Shown piece by piece: positions 35,948-45,019 of a stretch of DNA of 64,000 bases. The position numbers were made by a program, and so were the translations under genes. The stretch is from Flavimaribacter sp024343425 (GTDB lineage Bacteria > Pseudomonadota > Alphaproteobacteria > Rhizobiales > Rhizobiaceae), in contig OZ245773.1 in assembly GCA_965227645.1 (NCBI GenBank), positions 1,426,001 to 1,490,000 on the forward strand, read 5' to 3'. Within the stretch, counting starts at the first letter, position 1, and each line of letters begins with the position of its first letter. The notes below the pieces were generated by a model. The model was given only the letters and a program-made list of their open reading frames with translations. It ran no database searches and was not told the origin of the DNA.

Positions 35948-36415
35948 ATGACGACAATGAGCGACAGAACGCCTCCGGCGCCGCTGACAGACCTCGAAAG
36001 AGTAACGCTGCACTGCATCGCCGGCCACATGATTCCGGCGAGTGCGGAATATGGCGTCCCTGGAGCAGACGATCCGCGGATATTTGCGGACATAACGCGC
36101 TCCATCGATCGCGACATGGAGGCGTTGCTCAAGGCGCTTCAGGTCGCGGACGACATCTCTGGCGGGATGTTATCGGCTCTGTCGAGAACCGAGCAGGCGA
36201 AGCGGCTCGCCGAATTCCGCACCGGGCATCCGGATCTTGCGGGCGTAATCGAGTCGGTGGTCGCACGCTGCTACTATCGCGACGATCGGGTCATGACCTC
36301 AATCGGGATGGAAGTCCGCCCCCCATTCCCGAAGGGATACCAGGTGGATCAGGGCGACTTGTCGCTGCTCGACCCTGTTCGAGCGCGCGGAAAGATCTAT
36401 CGTGATGCGGGATAG
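35948..36415 (+). CDS. Gluconate 2-dehydrogenase subunit 3-like protein
   Basis: 155 residues. LTDLERVTLHCIAGHMIPAS is the hallmark opening of the subunit 3 (gamma) family, with YYRDDRVMTSIG and a proline-rich PPFPKGY end. These proteins usually carry a Tat signal that exports the complex; here no twin-arginine signal is visible (starts MTTMSDRTPP), so the complex may stay cytoplasmic or use another route. Confidence 0.82.
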   Translation: MTTMSDRTPPAPLTDLERVTLHCIAGHMIPASAEYGVPGADDPRIFADITRSIDRDMEALLKALQVADDISGGMLSALSRTEQAKRLAEFRTGHPDLAGVIESVVARCYYRDDRVMTSIGMEVRPPFPKGYQVDQGDLSLLDPVRARGKIYRDAG

Positions 36416-36431
36416 GGAGGGAGCAAAAGAC

Positions 36432-37358
36432 ATGACAACTGAAAATGTACTGGTGGCCCCGAATGCTGGCGCTCGCCGTCGGCGCCGGACCGGCGACCTT
36501 TTCGAGCGCTGGTCGTTTATGGCGCCGTCTATCGTTCTCCTGATCGCCCTTCTGGCCTATCCGATCTTCTACACGATCGACATCAGCTTTTCGCGCTTCG
36601 ACATAGCCACCTTCGGCGCCGGAGAATGGGTTGGCTGGGAGAATTACCGCGAGGTGATGAGCGATTACCGTTTCTGGGATTCCCTCGAGGTGACGCTGAT
36701 CTATCTGGTGATCGCACTTCCGCTGCAGGTTGTACTCGGCTTCGGAATCGCCTTCCTGATCAATGCCGAGTGGAAGGGAAGGGGTCTCATCCGGGCGCTT
36801 TTCATCATCCCGATGGTCGTTGCGCCAGTGGTTGCGGGTGGCATTTGGCGAATGATCCTTGATCCGCTCTGGGGTATCATGAACTACTGGCTGGGCTTTG
36901 TCGGGATCGGTCCTCTGGACTGGTTCGGCGACCCGACATTGGCCATGGCTTCCATCATCATCATCGACACTTGGCGGTGGACGCCCTTCATCGTCCTCAT
37001 CGCCACGGCCGCACTGCTGGCGCTTCCGAAGGACGTCTTCGAGGCGGCGAGGATCGATGGCGCGAACTGGTGGTCGACGCTCTGGTCGGTCGCCGTGCCG
37101 CTGCTGGTACCGGTTATTGCTGCAACATTCGTGATCCGCTGGCTCGGCGCGGTGAAGATGTTCGATATCGTTCTGGCGGCTACCTATGGTGGGCCGGGCA
37201 AGGCGACCAACGTGGTCAACCTGTTCATCTACGAGGAAGCTTTCCGCTCGTTGCGTTTCGCCGAATCTGCCGCAATGGCAGTAATCGTCCTCATTCTGAC
37301 GATGGTCCTGACCGGTCTGTTCCTGCGCGGAAGCCGCAAGCTGGAGGAACTGTTTTGA
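36432..37358 (+). CDS. Sugar ABC transporter permease (MalF/UgpA type)
   Basis: 308-residue inner-membrane protein with six predicted helices. The EAA loop reads EAARIDGANWWSTLWSVAVPLL. The ATG at 36432 is preferred over GTG at 36402 since the latter overlaps the preceding gene and the former lies about ten bases after GGGAGGG. It couples with the next permease by a four-base overlap. Confidence 0.92.
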   Translation: MTTENVLVAPNAGARRRRRTGDLFERWSFMAPSIVLLIALLAYPIFYTIDISFSRFDIATFGAGEWVGWENYREVMSDYRFWDSLEVTLIYLVIALPLQVVLGFGIAFLINAEWKGRGLIRALFIIPMVVAPVVAGGIWRMILDPLWGIMNYWLGFVGIGPLDWFGDPTLAMASIIIIDTWRWTPFIVLIATAALLALPKDVFEAARIDGANWWSTLWSVAVPLLVPVIAATFVIRWLGAVKMFDIVLAATYGGPGKATNVVNLFIYEEAFRSLRFAESAAMAVIVLILTMVLTGLFLRGSRKLEELF

Positions 37359-38215
37359 GCACGATCGTCACTCCGACGCCGAAGCGCCTGCGCCGCTCAC
37401 TTGGGCACAACCTTCGCATTGCCGGTGGCGTGATCGTCAGTATCATCTTCCTGTTCCCGATCTACTGGATGGTCCTGACCTCATTCAAGGATCAGGTTGA
37501 TATCTTCACCAGCCCACCGACATTCTTCTTCAAGCCGACGCTCGACGCCTACGTCGAGTACATGAGCCGCGCCCACATCGTGCCGCGCCTTATCAACACG
37601 ATTATCGTGGCGACGGGGTCCGGTCTGCTGTCCATCGTAGTAGGAACGATGGCCGGATACGCACTCGCCCGCATCAGGCTGCGTGGCGCGGCTACAATCG
37701 GAGTCCTCATTCTCCTGTCGCGTGGCGTTCCGCCGATCGCGCTTGCCGTGCCGATGTTCCTCGTCGCCCGCAATCTCGGTCTGACCGACAAGCACATCAC
37801 CCTCATCCTCGCCTACAGCACGTTTCTCGTTCCCTATGTGATGTGGCTGATGCGCAGTTTCTTCCTCTCGTTGCCACGCGAGTTAGAGGAATCAGCAATG
37901 ATCGACGGCTGTTCGCGTTACGGAGCCTTTTTCAAGATCATCGTGCCGATATCCATACCCGGACTGTTGTCGACGTTGATCTTCTCTATGATTCTCGCAT
38001 GGGAGGAATTGCTGTTCGCACTCGTTCTTACCAACCGGCACGCCTCCACCATTCCGGTGGCAATTGCAGGGATCGCTGGCGATACGGTCAACGGCGCCAA
38101 TTGGGCGGCGCTAACGGCGGTCGGCACGATCACGGTGGTGCCGGTCGTCATCTTTGCGCTTTTGGTTCAAAAGTGGCTGATTAAAGGGTTGGCTGATGGA
38201 GCGACGAAGGGATAA
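37355..38215 (+). CDS. Carbohydrate ABC transporter permease (MalG/UgpE type)
   Basis: 286-residue permease. The start is TTG at 37355, overlapping the preceding TGA (TTGA) with GGAGGA seven bases upstream. The EAA loop is EESAMIDGCSRYGAFFKIIVPIS. Forms the heterodimeric channel with the preceding protein. Confidence 0.9.
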   Translation: MSTIVTPTPKRLRRSLGHNLRIAGGVIVSIIFLFPIYWMVLTSFKDQVDIFTSPPTFFFKPTLDAYVEYMSRAHIVPRLINTIIVATGSGLLSIVVGTMAGYALARIRLRGAATIGVLILLSRGVPPIALAVPMFLVARNLGLTDKHITLILAYSTFLVPYVMWLMRSFFLSLPRELEESAMIDGCSRYGAFFKIIVPISIPGLLSTLIFSMILAWEELLFALVLTNRHASTIPVAIAGIAGDTVNGANWAALTAVGTITVVPVVIFALLVQKWLIKGLADGATKG

Positions 38216-38939
38216 TCGCCGCATGAGCCCTTCTTACCGGAACTGGAACGAACCCATGGAAAACCCGAACACCTATATGACAAAGGCGGAGATGGCCAGG
38301 CGCCATATCCAGTCGATGATCCTGAGCGGAGCAGTCGGTCCTGGTGACAGGATCACTACGCGCGAGGTTTCTGCCGCCCTCGGCATTAGTGAAACTCCGA
38401 TCCGCGAGGCAATTCGCGGACTCGCTTCGGAGGGGTGGCTGGATATTCAAAGCCACATTGGCGCTGTCGTTCAGGGATTGAGGGCTGATCAGATCCGGGA
38501 GATCAGCGCCCTGCGCGGACGGGTTTGCGGTCTGGCGATTGAGCTTGGGACTCCGAATTTTAATGCGGAGCGTCTCGCGATGATTGATGCGAACATCGAG
38601 GCGTATTCGGAAGCTCTGGAGCGAAAGGATTACGAGGGCGTCGCGCAGAAGAATTACGAATTCCACGAACTTCTTTGCGACAACCCCCAATCCCCATGGT
38701 GCCACAGGCTGATCGAAAACATGCACGGCCAGATGTCGGCTCAACGGCACGGCATCCCGCCCCAGCATAATCGGCTCGGTGACGCTTTGGCGGAACACAA
38801 GCGCATACGGGACATGCTGCGCGCCGGTGACTTCGAAGGCGCTGCGGAAATGGTCAAACAGCACGAAAAGAACACCGGCGATTTTCTGATCCGCATGATC
38901 AGCGAGATGCCGGCCATCGACAAACGCAGGCAAGCCTGA
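38196..38939 (+). CDS. GntR family transcriptional regulator (FCD domain)
   Basis: 247-residue regulator if started at 38196 within the permease gene; ATGs at 38223 and 38256 are alternatives. Winged HTH: RRHIQSMILSGAVGPGDRITTREVSAALGISETPIREAIRGLASEGWL. The FCD ligand domain has the metal-binding pattern in NYEFHELL and EHKRIRDML. Likely repressor of its own operon at the 31479 palindrome, released by a sugar acid. Confidence 0.9.
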   Translation: MERRRDNRRMSPSYRNWNEPMENPNTYMTKAEMARRHIQSMILSGAVGPGDRITTREVSAALGISETPIREAIRGLASEGWLDIQSHIGAVVQGLRADQIREISALRGRVCGLAIELGTPNFNAERLAMIDANIEAYSEALERKDYEGVAQKNYEFHELLCDNPQSPWCHRLIENMHGQMSAQRHGIPPQHNRLGDALAEHKRIRDMLRAGDFEGAAEMVKQHEKNTGDFLIRMISEMPAIDKRRQA

Positions 38940-38991
38940 GCTTGCTGGCCGCCGCCTTAGAGCCAGCGGCCTTGGAAGGAGGAGATCCCCC

Positions 38992-40065
38992 ATGGGTACG
39001 GTTCATATACGCGATGCGCGCAAATCCTACGGTTCGGTGGAGGTTCTGCACGGCGTCACCATCGATATCAAAGACGGTGAGTTTGTCGCGCTGGTTGGCC
39101 CTTCCGGATGCGGAAAGTCGACCCTTCTTCGGATGATCGCCGGCCTGGAAGACATCACCGGCGGAGAGATCCATATCGGAGACCGGGTGGTCAATGATGT
39201 TGCACCGAAGGACCGCGACATCGCCATGGTGTTTCAGAACTACGCGCTTTATCCGCACAAGAATGTTCGTGAAAACATGGGCTTTGCGCTACGGCAGCGC
39301 AGGGTGCCGCGCGCCGAGATCGAAGAACGCGTGAACGAGGCCGCGCGTATTCTCGGACTGGAGCATTTGCTTGATCGTAAGCCGCGTGCGCTTTCCGGCG
39401 GCCAGCGCCAACGCGTCGCCATGGGCCGGGCGATCGTTCGCAACCCGAATGTCTTTCTGTTCGATGAGCCATTGTCCAATCTCGACGCCAAGCTGCGCGT
39501 CCAAATGCGGTCCGAGATCAAGGAACTGCATCAGCGCTTGAAGACGACGACGATTTACGTAACCCACGATCAGATCGAGGCGATGACGCTCGCCGACCGC
39601 GTCGTTGTCCTGAACGGCGGAGTAATTGAGCAGGAGGGACCGCCGCTCGAACTATACGATAAGCCCGCAAGCCTGTTTGTCGCGGCTTTCATCGGCTCTC
39701 CGCCGATGAATTTCCTTGAAGGCGAACTCGTTGACAATACTTACCTTGTCCTACCGGATGGAACGCGACTCGACCTTCCTTCGGGTGACCCCAAGGGCAG
39801 GGAGCGTGTCACCGTCGGCGTCCGTCCCGAGCATTTTGAGCTGAGCGAAAACGGCTGGCCGGCGACCGTGTCCGTCGTTGAGCCGACCGGATCCGAAACG
39901 CAAATAACCGCCCGTCTCGCCGGCAATGTCGTGCGCGTTCTTATCCGCGGGCGAACGGCGGTTGCACCGGGAGAGACGATCCATCTGAGCGTGGCGCCGG
40001 ACCTCATTCACATCTTTGACGCGGCACCCGTGCCGGAGGTAGCCGAAATGGAAGACGCCGCCTGA
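38992..40065 (+). CDS. ABC transporter ATP-binding protein (UgpC/MalK type)
   Basis: 357-residue ATPase. Walker A GPSGCGKST at 36-44, signature LSGGQRQR, Walker B FLFDEPLSNLD, then the MalK-type regulatory OB-fold (VGVRPEHFEL, VVEPTGSET). It energises the two permeases upstream. A GGAGGAG ribosome site precedes the ATG. Confidence 0.93.
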   Translation: MGTVHIRDARKSYGSVEVLHGVTIDIKDGEFVALVGPSGCGKSTLLRMIAGLEDITGGEIHIGDRVVNDVAPKDRDIAMVFQNYALYPHKNVRENMGFALRQRRVPRAEIEERVNEAARILGLEHLLDRKPRALSGGQRQRVAMGRAIVRNPNVFLFDEPLSNLDAKLRVQMRSEIKELHQRLKTTTIYVTHDQIEAMTLADRVVVLNGGVIEQEGPPLELYDKPASLFVAAFIGSPPMNFLEGELVDNTYLVLPDGTRLDLPSGDPKGRERVTVGVRPEHFELSENGWPATVSVVEPTGSETQITARLAGNVVRVLIRGRTAVAPGETIHLSVAPDLIHIFDAAPVPEVAEMEDAA

Positions 40066-40090
40066 AGTTGGGCGGCAAAACGTTCAGGAA

Positions 40091-40207
40091 TTGCGTAAAT
40101 TCAATATCGGCGGCCGCTGGGTTGCCGCGAAGTCGAATGCCGAACATGTCGTGATTGATCCCTCTACCGAACAGGCGACGGGAGCGCGGCAAAATAGTCG
40201 ACCGTGA
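40091..40207 (+). pseudogene. Aldehyde dehydrogenase, N-terminal fragment cut by an IS
   Basis: Twenty-five bases after the ATPase gene, a frame starting at TTG 40091 reads LRKFNIGGRWVAAKSNAEH and VVIDPSTEQATG, the characteristic first strand and 'IGG.W....VIDPST' opening of aldehyde dehydrogenases. The similarity ends near 40180 and the frame stops at 40207, where the IS5-family element begins. The remaining ~450 residues are not found on the other side of the IS, so a deletion accompanied or followed insertion. Confidence 0.65.
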
Positions 40208-41645
40208 ACAAAGGGTCTGTTTCAGGCTGCAATTGATATTCTGGATGAGACGAGCGCGGAGACGAGCAGCCACAAAATCTGTCTGAACCATTTGAGCAGA
40301 TGTGAGAAGTTGTATCCGGCGGCGGCCAGGATGACGTTGATGGCGTCGCCCTGTTCTCCGGCGAGATAGTTGCGGCCCATGCGATGTACGGCCTTGATGT
40401 GACCGATGACCGGCTCGACCGCCGAGCGTCTGCGCATCTGTCGCTTGATTGCTGGCGTGACCCGTCGCTTCTGGCCGGCGGTGAATACCCTGAACCTGTG
40501 GCTGTCGGGCGCATTGTGGCCGCGGTATCCGGCGTCGGCCAGAATACGGTCGATCTGGTTGCCGATGGACCTCTCCATGTCCGGGATTACGCTCGCCAGC
40601 GTGTGGCCGTCATAGGGATTGCCGGGCAGCGCCTTCGCGTGCAGCGCGAACTGGCCGCCCTTCGAGCGGTTGAGCGTCGTGGCGATCGAGGCCTTGACGC
40701 CGAACTCGTAAGGCGCGTGGGCCTTGCCCTTGCCGATGCATTCCACCTCATGGGCGTGCAGGCTGTAGATCTTGCGGCCGCGCTGGCGCTGCCTTTGCTC
40801 CAGAACCGCCGAGGCCTGATAGAGCGGCCATTTGAACGCCCTCTCCAGGTCCTCGTTGCCGGCGCTCCTGCGCTCGATGTCGCGGATCGTGCGCCCGAGA
40901 TACGTCTTCAGCGTGCGCAACGCCCTGTTCGCTCGCTTGTATTGCTTTGCATGGGCATAACGCTGATGCTTGATCAACGCCCGTTTGCCCACCCGCACAT
41001 AGGTCTGGCGCAGGTCAAGGCCTGCCTTCCTCGCCAGCCTGACCAGCCGCTCGCGCGCCCGGTGGATCAGCTTGGCGTCGGTCGGAAACATCACGTTCTT
41101 CGGCTGCACCGTCGTGTCGACAATCACCCGTCTTGTATCCTGCGGCTTCATCGCCCCGGTCCTGACCGCAATGCTCAGGCTTTCGCTCAGCAGCGCCGCG
41201 ATCTTCTCCTCGCCCATGCGCTGGCGCCAGCGCGTCATCGACGAACGGTCGAACGGCAGGTCGTGACAGAAGAACTCCTCGCCACACAGATACTGGAAGT
41301 AAGGGTTCTCCACCCACCGCGCGCACACCTCCTCGTCCGACAGGTCGAAGGTGTGCTTGAGGATGGCCAGCCCCGCCATCAGACGGGTCGGCAGCGGCGG
41401 CATGCCCGGTCCGTCCGAGTAGACCGAGCCGAAGCGCGCTTCCAGAACCGGCCAGTCGATCACCTGCGCCAGCCGCGCCAGTTCGTGCTTCATGTTGATG
41501 ATCTGGTCGAGCCGGGAGCGGAACAGATCCTGTTCTCCCGTCTCGCGTTTCTCGCGTGGCCTCGACATTGTCGTTTCCCCGATTCATCACCGTCAGCAAC
41601 AGTGAATCATGGTTCGCCGCCCAAGGAAATCGCTAAAACAAATTG
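40208..41645 (-). mobile_element. IS5-family insertion sequence (approximate ends)
   Basis: A single complete transposase gene bordered by weak inverted similarity (TCTGTTTCAG near 40215; complement of TTTGTTTTAG near 41635). Ends are estimated and no clear target duplication was recognised. Confidence 0.6.
40222..41568 (-). CDS. IS5-family transposase
   Basis: 448-residue DDE transposase. The N-terminal DUF772-type domain (FGSVYSDGPGMPPLPTRLMAGLAILKHTFDLSDEEV, WVENPYFQYLCGEEFF, DRSSMTRWRQRMG) is followed by the catalytic core: VIVDTTVQPK (Asp), ILADAGYRGH (Asp) and RRRSAVEPVIGHIK (Glu). The frame is complete. A very long antisense frame over it is a GC-skew shadow. IS1182 is an alternative family name for such proteins. 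Confidence 0.9.
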   Translation of the reverse strand: MSRPREKRETGEQDLFRSRLDQIINMKHELARLAQVIDWPVLEARFGSVYSDGPGMPPLPTRLMAGLAILKHTFDLSDEEVCARWVENPYFQYLCGEEFFCHDLPFDRSSMTRWRQRMGEEKIAALLSESLSIAVRTGAMKPQDTRRVIVDTTVQPKNVMFPTDAKLIHRARERLVRLARKAGLDLRQTYVRVGKRALIKHQRYAHAKQYKRANRALRTLKTYLGRTIRDIERRSAGNEDLERAFKWPLYQASAVLEQRQRQRGRKIYSLHAHEVECIGKGKAHAPYEFGVKASIATTLNRSKGGQFALHAKALPGNPYDGHTLASVIPDMERSIGNQIDRILADAGYRGHNAPDSHRFRVFTAGQKRRVTPAIKRQMRRRSAVEPVIGHIKAVHRMGRNYLAGEQGDAINVILAAAGYNFSHLLKWFRQILWLLVSALVSSRISIAA

Positions 41646-41718
41646 AAAGGAAATTACCCGCAATCATCCTCTTTCCTGCAATATCTGCAGGCAAAACGCC
41701 ACAGTTCACTCTGTATTA

Positions 41719-41970
41719 TCAGTAGGTTGCCGATACTTCACGGCCGACAAAATAGCCAGCGCCGGAAAGGATGGTGTTTGCAATATCGCGGTATTCCTTC
41801 GCGGTGGGGCCTGCGGCTGACTCATGGATGGCAGCAAGTATAAGTTCTTCGGGTAACGGATCCTGCGTTTCCCTGTAAGGTAACAGCTTGGAAAATACCT
41901 TCTGAGATCCTCCGATCAATGGCGGAGAAGTCTGTGTTTTCATCTCATCTGGCAAATGACTTCTGTACAC
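41719..41970 (-). CDS. Small hypothetical protein
   Basis: Up to 83 residues (or 74 from an ATG at 41943). The second half, LPEELILAAIHESAAGPTAKEYRDIANTIL, reads like a helical, coding-like peptide, but no family is recognised and no clear ribosome site is present. It lies between two insertion sequences and could be a gene fragment. Confidence 0.25.
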   Translation of the reverse strand: MYRSHLPDEMKTQTSPPLIGGSQKVFSKLLPYRETQDPLPEELILAAIHESAAGPTAKEYRDIANTILSGAGYFVGREVSATY

Positions 41971-42235
41971 CTCTCTCAGCGCCCCTGAATGGTCTATTGT
42001 GGGTAGGTGCCCGCGAGAGGCGCGGAAACCTCAAAATATTCTGATGAGCGTCTCGAACATGCGGGATCTTATCATTTGTCGACATACCTGAGTCGTCAGT
42101 TGGAGCCCATCATTGTCTGATTCCGTTGAAGATCGCAGTCACATATTTCGCCGCAAGGTTCGCGAATTTGCCTCCAGCGTCTGATACGAAATGGAAGTCA
42201 TCTCAGGAACGTTCGATGCCGCCATTGATAAGCTA

Positions 42236-43278
42236 GAGCGCATCCATTGATCGATGAATCGAATGTGATGTGACGTTTTGTCGTTTGTCTGATTCAAGCT
42301 CTCCAGCGATGGAGGTATTTGATGGGACGAGCATTGAGCGGCGATTTGCGGGTTCGGGTTTTGAAGGCCTCACATGAGGGCCTGTCGGCGCGTGGTGCGG
42401 CGGCACGGTTCGGTGTTACGGCTTCGACAGCGATCCGCTGGATAGCGCGAGCGAAGGCGGGGGAGTTTGAGGCACGGCCCACCGGCCGGCGGCGGGGTTC
42501 GAGCCTCGATCCGTATGAGGATTTCATCCTCTCCATGATCGAGGAGCAGAAGGACATCACGCTTGATGAGATGGTTTTGCGCCTCGCCAAAGACCGTTCT
42601 GTCCGGATCGGCCGAAGCGCGCTGAACAACTGGCTGCGAGGCCGAGGTTTCACATACAAAAAAGGACCGCACACGCACTGGAGCAGGAACGGCCCGACAT
42701 CTTGAAGCGGCGCCAGGCATGGTTCGACGGCCAGCCTGATCTTGATCCGGACAAGCTCGTCTTCATCGATGAGACCGGACTGAACACAAAGATGGCGCGA
42801 CTGCGCGGGCGGGCAAAACGAGGGGAACGGTGCCGCGCCGGCATTCCGCACGGCCACTGGAAGACCACCACTTTCACTGGCGCACTGCGCTTGAACGGCA
42901 TGACAGCGCTCTTTGTCTACGATGGCGCAATGAACGGGACAGTCTTCCTCGCCTATGTCGAGCAGGTGCTGATCCCGACACTCGAGCCCGGCGACATCGT
43001 CATTATGGACAACCTGCCGGCACACAAAGCTGCCGGCGTTCGCGACGCTATCGAGGCGGCCGGTGCGAGGCTGATGTTCCTGCCGCCCTACAGCCCCGAC
43101 TTCAACCCGATTGAGAACGCCTTCGCCAAGCTCAAATCCATGCTGCGCGCCAAAGCCGAGCGCACCATCGACGCGCTTTGGAACGCCGTCGGTGAGCTCA
43201 TCACACGTTTCGAGTCCGAGGAATGTGCAAACTACTTCGCAGCATGCGGATATGAACCGTCATAAAATGGATGTGCTC
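42236..43278 (+). mobile_element. IS630-family element
   Basis: Bounded by inverted repeats GAGCGCATCCATT (left) and AATGGATGTGCTC (right), 12 of 13 matching, each flanked by TA (42234-42235 and 43279-43280), the target duplication of the IS630/mariner superfamily. Confidence 0.85.
42322..43265 (+). CDS. IS630-family transposase, two frames with -1 shift at A6
   Basis: The first frame (42322-42705) encodes the N-terminal HTH part (GRALSGDLRVRVLKASHEGLSARGAAARFGV). The second frame (from about 42660, stop 43265) encodes the DDE part with VFIDETGLNT (Asp), IVIMDNLPAHK (Asp) and LPPYSPDFNPIENAFAKLK (Glu). Joining them requires a -1 shift at TACAAAAAAGG, giving an uninterrupted YKK-RTAHALEQE. 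Related IS630 elements are expressed through slippage, so this may be a functional programmed site and not a mutation. Confidence 0.8.
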
Positions 43279-43280
43279 TA

Positions 43281-44113
43281 GCAGCACTTTCACGCAAAAA
43301 TATGCAAGCTTTGGCACTGACGATGCCTCGAAGGGAACCGTCCGCTATGAAGGTGAGGTCTCGGGGTGCTGGTCGACCCTTAGGGCAAAGAGTGTGATGA
43401 CAATATAATACACGACGCTTTGGTCGCGGCGCTTTCTGTTTGGATGCGAGACGGCTCGGTATCCACCGTGACTAACGGAAAAGGCATTCGAAAGCGCTCG
43501 CGCGAATCTCAAGACGCTACGAGAAGAGCGATTTGTCAACCAATTTCGGTATCGGGACAATATCGCTGATAATGACCGTGCCTATTTTCGTAATACACGC
43601 TGACTGTTCAATGATCTGCTACGGATAGTAGGCTATCCCGAGCGCCCCCAGTTTTCTGTGCAATGGACATAGTTTGGGCGGAGACACACAAACGCTATTA
43701 TCTGGAATTCGCGGGTCCGACGACACAGGCTGTCGGAGATGACATGTGCGGTTTTCAGTTCGATAGGCGTACTTCATGGATCGAGTGGTATTGTTTAGTG
43801 CTTTCGCAGGTAGGATTCAGCGCTAATGTCGATGTAATAGGTCAACATTTGAATTGGAAAAATGTGCGTTTTGGACCCGCGCCGTTCCGAATTTTGGTAA
43901 ACCGCAGAGATTTGGTCGCCCCCCTAACAGGCTCTGATGGCTGAGAAACGGCATCCACTCTTCGCCCTGGTCGGCGCGGGCAATGTAGCGGGCATCACGC
44001 ATTTGGCGATAGGATATACGGCTATCCATTTCTCGTTCTCCCGGCGAATGACAATCGGTTGTTATCGGATGTCGTATTGAGAAGTCTCTTGCTGTTGTTC
44101 ATTCTGTTTCTCC
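43281..44113. other. AT-richer region without convincing genes
   Basis: About 830 bp between the IS630 element and the Top6A-like gene, lower in GC than its surroundings. The best candidate is a 68-residue minus-strand frame at 43823-44029 (MDSRISYRQMRDARYIARADQGEEWMP...) that has a GGGAGAACGAGAA leader and lies downstream of the gene at 44114; only its first ~35 residues look coding-like, so it may be truncated. A 93-residue plus-strand frame at 43663-43944 has no recognisable features. Confidence 0.4.
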
Positions 44114-45019
44114 TCATCGCTCGAATGTCCTCGCGAGGCATCTCAGATAACGTTGTTCGCTTTCTTCCGCGGCCAGTAGCTCTTTCAGTTCTTCGTCGGG
44201 CATGTACTGCCGACACACGCCCTCCACCATGCCACGAAGTTCCTTTGGAGGTATTGCATCCAGTTCGCAAGCGACGTCCCATGGCCAGCGACGGTCAGCC
44301 GCTGTTTTGCGCTTTGGTTCACGACACGGTAGCTGATGCCTTACGATGTCTGCCGGAGTGATGGCGAGCTTCTGGAATACGACATTGACGCCCTTTTCGT
44401 CGGCGAACCTCTTCAGCTTTCTGCCCAGGTCGTCTGCAGCATCCTGTCCGCTCCTGTCGAAGTCTCCCAGATGGAATATGTGAGTCTCCTTGCCGATTTT
44501 GGCGATGGTGTTTACCGCCTCCCATGCAAATGTCTCGGAGGTGAAGCCGCGGCACACCATGAGCGGAACGGCATACATTTCGGTGACGGGCTGCACACAT
44601 CCAGCCAACGCATCCTTTTCCAACCAGAATTCGATTCTTGTCGACTTGTCTCGCCATAGCGCGCGCCGATACAATTTCGCGGTGTCCTGCAACGCATCCT
44701 TAATGGAATCATGCGTTTCGACACCACGCATGAACCGGGTCAGGTCCGCAATGTGCCCATATGGCATACGTCCCGAACGACGGAGCTCCAGCACTTGGCG
44801 CTGCACCTTCGTATATCCGTCATCGTCCTTCCAGATACCGGGCAGCCCCGCTACGGTTGCAGCATAGAAAAGCTGGCGAACTGTTACAGGCTTATTGTTG
44901 GCGGCATATGATAGCAGGAAGGTGGCTCGCATCTCCATCTCTGAGTATGTTGCCCGTTGCCTCCGGTTGTCATTTCCATGATTTATGCGGCTAGCCTCGT
45001 GAATTGGCGCTGCACTCAT
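44114..45019 (-). CDS. Spo11/Top6A-like Toprim protein (Mini-A type)
   Basis: 301 residues. Residues 41-60 (NNKPVTVRQLFYAATVAGLP) resemble the winged-helix 5Y-CAP motif of Spo11 and topoisomerase VI A, where a 'R-[DE/Q]-x-[FY]-Y' block carries the DNA-cleaving tyrosine; Tyr52 is the candidate. The Toprim domain follows with FWLEKDA (Glu134) and HLGDFDRSG (Asp186, Asp188). No Top6B-type GHKL ATPase is encoded nearby. Partnerless A-subunit relatives called Mini-A are known from mobile elements. The ATG overlaps the upstream stop (TGATG). The biochemical activity is unproven. Confidence 0.72.
   Translation of the reverse strand: MSAAPIHEASRINHGNDNRRQRATYSEMEMRATFLLSYAANNKPVTVRQLFYAATVAGLPGIWKDDDGYTKVQRQVLELRRSGRMPYGHIADLTRFMRGVETHDSIKDALQDTAKLYRRALWRDKSTRIEFWLEKDALAGCVQPVTEMYAVPLMVCRGFTSETFAWEAVNTIAKIGKETHIFHLGDFDRSGQDAADDLGRKLKRFADEKGVNVVFQKLAITPADIVRHQLPCREPKRKTAADRRWPWDVACELDAIPPKELRGMVEGVCRQYMPDEELKELLAAEESEQRYLRCLARTFER

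Noticed and set aside
40384..41646. 420-codon open frame antisense to the IS5-family transposase
   Set aside because: No ribosome site or family features; it is the GC-rich complement of an evident DDE transposase.
42114..42183. Short peptide SDSVEDRSHIFRRKVREFASS resembling an acyl-CoA dehydrogenase N-terminus
   Set aside because: Only about 20 residues with no supporting flanking similarity; could be a gene fragment in the IS-rich zone but not demonstrable.
41971..42233. Gene content in the gap before the IS630 element
   Set aside because: About 260 bp without a credible start, motif or hairpin; nothing supportable.
43663..43944. 93-residue frame between the IS630 element and the Top6A-like gene
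   Set aside because: No convincing ribosome site, unusual composition, no recognisable motif; left as part of the unannotated region.
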